A stretch of DNA of 64,000 nucleotides, from positions 186,001-250,000 of the forward strand of contig NZ_JARADB010000004.1 of assembly GCF_028765165.1 (NCBI RefSeq), written 5' to 3'. This DNA is from Paenibacillus sp. MAHUQ-63. Lineage in GTDB: Bacteria > Bacillota > Bacilli > Paenibacillales > NBRC-103111. Position 1 is the first letter of the stretch. Every line of letters starts with the position of its first letter. Both the position numbers and the translations under genes were made by a program. The notes below the pieces were generated by a model, which had not been told where the DNA came from, did no database searches, and saw only the letters and a list, made by a program, of their open reading frames with translations. Shown here in pieces: positions 60,099 through 64,000 of the stretch.

Positions 60099-60190
60099 AC
60101 CATTGAACGAACGGAAGCTTATAAAGTCATGTATAAACACAGTGTATTTTTGGAAACATATGTCTCAAAAAGGTTTGTAATGGTGGATAG

Positions 60191-60979
60191 ATGAACAACT
60201 ATACAAATGACAATACTGCTAGAAGATATAAGGCGCATGTTAGTGTCATGGGAACAACTCAACTACATTTAAGAAATCCTTATATTATTGCCTGGTGGTC
60301 CGCAGCGTTTCCGGGATTCGGGCACATGTTATTATCAAAGTATCTTAGGGGGTATGCATTATTTATTTGGGAAGTTGCTGTTAACATCAATGCTCATGTA
60401 AACTCATCAATGATTTATTCATTTCAAGGAAATATACACATGGCTAAAGAGGTATTAAATACAAGGTGGCTTATTATGTATATTCCTGTTTACCTTTTTG
60501 CTATATGGGACAGTTATCGGACTACAGTAGATATGAACAGGGTTTATATTTTAGCCGAACGCGAGGAACATCGTTATAATTCATTTTCATTAGGCGCTTT
60601 AGAAATTAACTACTTGGACAAAAGAAATCCGCTTGTTTCTGTTATGTGGTCAATGTTTATCCCAGGCTTAGGACAGCTCTACATTCATAGGATTTTAACT
60701 GCTCTTTTTGTCATTGCTTGGTTAGTTGCATTTTTTTATTACTCGCATATTCAGGAAGCTATTGTACTCCTGTTTTTAGGAAAAGTTCAAGATGCTACTT
60801 CTGTTTTAAATCCAGAATGGCTCCTTTTTATTCCTTCGCACTACGGATTCGCTATTTATGATGCATACATGAATACTGTTGAGAATAACAAACTTTTCGA
60901 GAAAGACATAAGGAATCATTTAACCGAAAATTATCAATCCAAGAATTTCAAAATACTAAAAAGACAAAAAGTGAAGTGA
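60191..60979 (+). CDS. Membrane protein with two TM2-like halves
   Basis: A 262-residue protein. It contains two related segments, NPYIIAWWSAAFPGFGHMLL and NPLVSVMWSMFIPGLGQLYI, each followed by membrane helices, so it looks like an internal duplication of a TM2-type unit. Each half ends with an AIWDSYRTT / AIYDAYMNT segment. The start ATG 60191 follows GGTGGATAG. It overlaps the next gene by GTGA. The family seems restricted to spore-formers in my memory; function unknown. Confidence 0.75.
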   Translation: MNNYTNDNTARRYKAHVSVMGTTQLHLRNPYIIAWWSAAFPGFGHMLLSKYLRGYALFIWEVAVNINAHVNSSMIYSFQGNIHMAKEVLNTRWLIMYIPVYLFAIWDSYRTTVDMNRVYILAEREEHRYNSFSLGALEINYLDKRNPLVSVMWSMFIPGLGQLYIHRILTALFVIAWLVAFFYYSHIQEAIVLLFLGKVQDATSVLNPEWLLFIPSHYGFAIYDAYMNTVENNKLFEKDIRNHLTENYQSKNFKILKRQKVK

Positions 60980-61446
60980 TATCTTTGCAACTGTTTTCAA
61001 CCTTTGAAACCCATGGATTTTTAGAATTGGCAGTTTTAACGTTAGAAAAGAAAGGGATTCCAAAAGAAAGTATTTTTGCTGTTCCCCTGGATAATAGAGC
61101 AGAAGACCGTAAAATTTTTGATACCCTTCATCGCTCAGATGGTACAAGCCTTGTTGACATCGGCATGGGGTTAGCTACTGCATTTTCAGTCATTGGAGCG
61201 AGTATTGGATTTAAATTGGCGTGGGGACCAATCTATTGGGGACTGATCGGTGCGTTTGTTGGATTTGTTCTTGGTTTTGCTATTCGTCTGTCTATGGAAC
61301 TGGTGATAAAGAAAAAGAGAAGACTTCTAAAGGACAAACATTCTGAAATCATTTTAATTATTGATTGTGAAGACACACAAGCTGAATTAATTGAGAATAT
61401 CCTTTGGAGTCACTTTGCCTTAGGAGTAGCGAAAGTACAAGTTTAA
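60976..61446 (+). CDS. Membrane protein of unknown function, coupled to the preceding gene
   Basis: A 156-residue protein. The N-terminal part (FSTFETHGFLELAVLTLEKK, GIPKESIFAVPLD) is soluble. Two Gly-rich membrane helices (ATAFSVIGASIGFKLAWG and WGLIGAFVGFVLGFAI) follow, then a basic RLL patch and a soluble end (IILIIDCEDTQAELIENIL). It starts at GTG 60976 within the stop of the TM2-like gene. A terminator lies about 80 bases downstream. Confidence 0.72.
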   Translation: MISLQLFSTFETHGFLELAVLTLEKKGIPKESIFAVPLDNRAEDRKIFDTLHRSDGTSLVDIGMGLATAFSVIGASIGFKLAWGPIYWGLIGAFVGFVLGFAIRLSMELVIKKKRRLLKDKHSEIILIIDCEDTQAELIENILWSHFALGVAKVQV

Positions 61447-61524
61447 TAGAACACAGGCTTGAAATTTACAAGATAAATAAACAGGGCTAAGTGTATTCCG
61501 CTCACTTGGTACGATTTTGTCTAG

Positions 61525-61563
61525 GGACGTTAGCTCAATAACAAATATGAGAACGCCTTTTGT
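61525..61563 (+). terminator. Terminator before repeat R5
   Basis: A bulged stem GG-CGTT-CTCA / TGAG-AACG-CC with a ten-base loop, followed by TTTTG. Confidence 0.6.
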
Positions 61564-61640
61564 TTTATTTAAGTTCATAAATAAAAGAAGGACGCTCTAA
61601 CGTCCTCCTTAGGTACCGGAACACTCCCGGTGAGATCATG
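61553..61640 (+). repeat. Dispersed repeat, copy R5 (5' half only)
   Basis: ATAAATAAAAGAAGGACG, CTCTAACGTCCTCCTT, CCGGAACACTCCCGGTGAGA and TCATG, after which the sequence passes directly into the terminase remnant. Confidence 0.88.
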
Positions 61641-62201
61641 TTTGCCGTTGCAGAAGGTGCCATCTATGAGAACTGGCGTGAAGAAGAGTTTGAGTGGCGT
61701 GACATTGCGAAGCTGCCAGGTTATAAAGCCATATTTGGTCTGGATTTTGGTTACACGAATGATCCGAGCGCTTTTGCCTTGGTCCATAAGGACTTGAAGC
61801 GAATCTATATCTTTGATGAACACTACGAGGGGGCTCTGACCAATGACAAGATCGCAGAGATCATCAAGAAGAAAGGCTTCTCGAAAGAAAAGATTATTGC
61901 GGATTCTTCGGAGCCTAAGTCCATCGACGAGATTAGGGGTTATGGGATTAATCGGATCCGGGCTGCTGAGAAGGGACCGGACAGTGTGATAAACGGTATT
62001 TCGTATCTTCAGCAGTATGAGATTATTGTGCACAAATTTAAATGTCCAAATGTCAGTGTGGAACTGTCCAGTTATGTTTGGGACCAGGACAAGACCGGGC
62101 GCTTCTTAAACAGGCCGATTGATGATTTTAACCATGCTATGGATGCTCTGCGCTATGCCATGGAACAGATCCGAAAAGGATCGGGTATTTCTTTTGATTA
62201 A
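61641..62201 (+). pseudogene. Terminase large subunit, 5'-truncated (nuclease domain)
   Basis: The frame reads FAVAEGAIYENW, GLDFGYTNDPSAFALV with the first metal aspartates, IIADSSEPKSIDEIRGYGIN and DDFNHAMDALRYAME, the nuclease half of a TerL protein. The ATPase half with Walker motifs is absent. Its place is taken by repeat R5, which happens to supply an ATG (61638). The remaining 187 residues cannot package DNA alone. Confidence 0.85.
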
Positions 62202-62222
62202 TTATAGCGAAGTGAGTGAGAA

Positions 62223-63472
62223 TTGACTCCAGAAATGCAGACTATTGCAGCCATTCTCCGAGCCGACGCCATCGAAAGCTCGTTGATCAGAAGGTAGGCT
62301 ATCTGCTTAGTAAGCCACTCAGCATTCCTGAAAATACAGCCTATGAAGACTTGTTAAAGGATTTCTTTAATAAGTCTTTTTTGCGCCTATTGCAGTCTGT
62401 TGGCCGTGAGGCAATAAACAAAAGGAAAAGCTTGGGTTCATATCTACTATAGTCCAACCGGCAAGCTATCTCTTAAAAGAATTCCTTCTGAGGAGTGTAT
62501 TCCTCTCTGGCGCGATGCTGCACATACGGAGCTCGATGCACTTATACGTATTTATGAGGTTGAAGTGTACGAAGGTAAAACCAAGAAGGTCATCAAGAAG
62601 ATTGAGTTTTGGGACACAGCAGGCGTGAAGAGATTCGTTCTTGATGGGGTAGGCATGACACCTGATATTGAAGCCGGCGATAGTGGTACCCACTTCACAC
62701 TCGTTGAAGGAGAAGACAAACAAGTTCCTTTGAATTGGGAAAGGGTGCCATTTGTCTGCTTCAAATATCATGAGGACGAGCTAACGCTAGTGAAATTCGT
62801 TCAGGCTTTGGTGGATGACTACGATCGAAAGAAAAGTGATAATTCCAATAATCTAGACGACTTACCAAACAGTGTCTATGTTATCAAGAACTATGATGGA
62901 CAGGATCTAGGCGAGTTCCGGCGTAATCTTTCGGTGTTTCGTGCGGTTAAGGTAATGGATGATGGCGCCGTAGAAACACAATCTTTAGACATCGATACCG
63001 AAGCCTACAAGACTCATCAAGAAATGAACCGTAAGGATATTTACGAATTCGGACGCGGCGTCGATACGCAGTCTGACAAGTTTGGAAACAGCCCTAGTGG
63101 AATTGCCTTAAAGCTTCTTTATCAGGATTTGGACCTGGACGCTAACGATATTGAAACGGAATTTCAGGCGAGCCTCGAGCAGCTGCGATGGTTTATTGAC
63201 ACTCACCTTGCTAATAGTGGTTTGGGGGACTCTCCGAGGAGTCGGTTGATTTCATTTTAAACCGTGACATTCTCATCAATGAAATGGATACCATCACTAA
63301 TGCGAAGAACAGCGTAGGTGTGATTTCAGAAGAGACCATTGTAGCTAATCATCCATGGGTGACGAATGCTCAGGACGAAATGAAGAGATTGGAATCCGAT
63401 CGGATGAAAGCAATGGATGATCTTGCCTATGAAGCAGTTCAAGACGGTATTCTCCGATGGTCTAGAGCATAA
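62223..63472 (+). pseudogene. SPP1-type portal protein with several frameshifts
   Basis: Fragments of one portal protein lie in successive frames. TTG 62223 opens TPEMQTIAAILRADAIES, then stops. LVDQKVGYLLSKPLSIPENT follows in another frame up to an extra A in the run near 62425. YSPTGKLSLKRIPSEECIPL runs on to 63237, where a lost base ends the frame in GDSPRSR. ESVDFILNRDILINEMDTIT and GVISEETIVANHPWV complete the C-terminus. At least three frame changes make it non-functional. Some N-terminal sequence is also missing. Confidence 0.85.
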
Positions 63473-63553
63473 GAACGCCTTGATTGGGCGATTTTGGGCA
63501 ATGAAGGCTGCCGTACTAGCAGCATCGTCTATTGAGGAAGTTGAGGGGATTGT

Positions 63554-64000
63554 ATGGTGAATTTACAACCATGTGATGTGATATTCGTCAAACGTCGTCG
63601 TGATCCAACTTTAGAAGATAGATTAATCGGTAAGCTTGTCAAATGGGCTACGAAGAGTGAATACTCTCACGTAGCCTATTTAGTATGTCCGGGCGTCACT
63701 TTTGAAGTTAACCCATTTCAGCGTGCAGGTTATGGTTCGCTTTATGAGTATGCAGAATTCGAAGTAAAACGACTTATGTTTAGCCAGGAAGTACGAGATA
63801 GAATTCTCAGAAGAATCCAAGAAACCGAAGGAAGTAAATATGGATGGGGAGAGGTGTTCGCGCTTCTGTTAAGAAAGAGGCTAGGGGTACCGGTATTTTA
63901 CGATAATTCAAAAGCATTTGAATGTGCTGAGGAATTATCTAAAGCTGTCTACGAAGAAACTGGCATCCGAATAATTGATCAATCAACAGGGGACGTGAGT
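63554..64000 (+). CDS. Phage-encoded papain-like (permuted NlpC/P60, YiiX type) hydrolase, cut by window edge
   Basis: The frame from ATG 63554 is open to the end of the window (149 codons). It starts NLQPCDVIFVKRR, then EYSHVAYLV with the likely catalytic histidine, FEVNPFQ, EGSKYGWGEVFALLLR and FECAEELS with a likely catalytic cysteine. That order (His before Cys) is the permuted papain-like arrangement. TTGAGGGG lies 9 bases upstream. Unlike its neighbours it shows no damage. Its substrate is unknown; lipid or peptide amide bonds are both known in the superfamily. Confidence 0.7.
   Translation, partial: MVNLQPCDVIFVKRRRDPTLEDRLIGKLVKWATKSEYSHVAYLVCPGVTFEVNPFQRAGYGSLYEYAEFEVKRLMFSQEVRDRILRRIQETEGSKYGWGEVFALLLRKRLGVPVFYDNSKAFECAEELSKAVYEETGIRIIDQSTGDVS

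Larger units (their letters stand above)
54533..64000. mobile_element. Decayed prophage with an inserted cargo region
   Basis: Phage genes in a standard packaging order are recognisable: sigma-like late regulator, ParB-methylase, terminase large subunit, portal and a papain-like enzyme. The methylase, terminase and portal are broken. Between methylase and terminase about 6 kb of small non-phage genes separated by a repeated sequence have been inserted. The right end is outside the window and no attachment site is visible. Confidence 0.75.

Overview
The window looks like a chromosome segment of a spore-forming Bacillota bacterium, most likely Paenibacillus or a close relative. Three things point there: the Bacillus-type gene order rqcH, yloB ... 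yicC, remA, gmk, rpoZ, coaBC, priA, def, fmt, rsmB, rlmN, prpC, prkC, rsgA, rpe, spoVM, rpmB, yloU, fakA, recG; sporulation genes such as spoVM, a spoVIF-like gene, a Spo0E-like gene and a YjcZ-type gene; and the mix of ATG, GTG and TTG starts behind strong GGAGG-type ribosome binding sites. No species call is possible from sequence reading alone.

Layout. Positions 1-5,640 hold ylbG, an unknown gene, a LysR regulator, a PHP-domain phosphoesterase, galU and, converging on it, the ribosome quality control gene rqcH. Positions 5,800-12,000 carry a P-type calcium ATPase, dapF and a fused homocysteine methyltransferase/methylenetetrahydrofolate reductase. Positions 11,930-32,590 are a dense run of core genes in the same direction: matrix regulator, nucleotide metabolism, coenzyme A synthesis, replication restart, initiator tRNA formylation, rRNA modification, the PrpC/PrkC signalling pair, the ribosome maturation GTPase, fatty acid kinase with its DegV partner, and RecG. 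Many overlap by 1-17 bases and are probably translationally coupled. The tiny spoVM gene and the opposed rpmB gene sit at 26.9-27.2 kb.

Positions 33,260-36,360 form a DNA-damage block. Two LexA-type operators precede a three-gene unit in which a Y-family polymerase is flanked by two related small proteins, and a YedK/HMCES-like DNA-protein crosslink gene follows. Positions 36,395-41,304 hold a membrane phosphoesterase, an unknown gene, a His-rich CobW-type metal GTPase and a Zur-type regulator, the last two separated by an IS1595-like element. At 41.4-43.5 kb an ABC-F protein sits behind a leader with a four-codon upstream ORF and an intrinsic terminator, the layout of an antibiotic-sensing attenuator.

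From about 46.8 kb the DNA becomes AT-rich and accessory: a TetR gene fused to a truncated SDR gene, His-rich small proteins, an ATP-dependent DNA ligase in a putative operon with two unknown small proteins, a ParA/RHH partition remnant, a secreted thermonuclease, and several broken genes. From 54.5 kb to the end lies a decayed prophage: sigma-like late regulator, ParB-methylase, 5'-truncated terminase, multiply frameshifted portal, and an intact papain-like enzyme running off the edge.

Between the methylase and terminase remnants (55.56-61.64 kb) a dispersed repeat occurs as three full copies plus a 3' half at the left edge, a 5' half at the right edge and one weaker partial copy. It separates small cargo genes that are mostly sporulation- or envelope-like. 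This repeat-bounded cargo array is the most unusual structure in the window.
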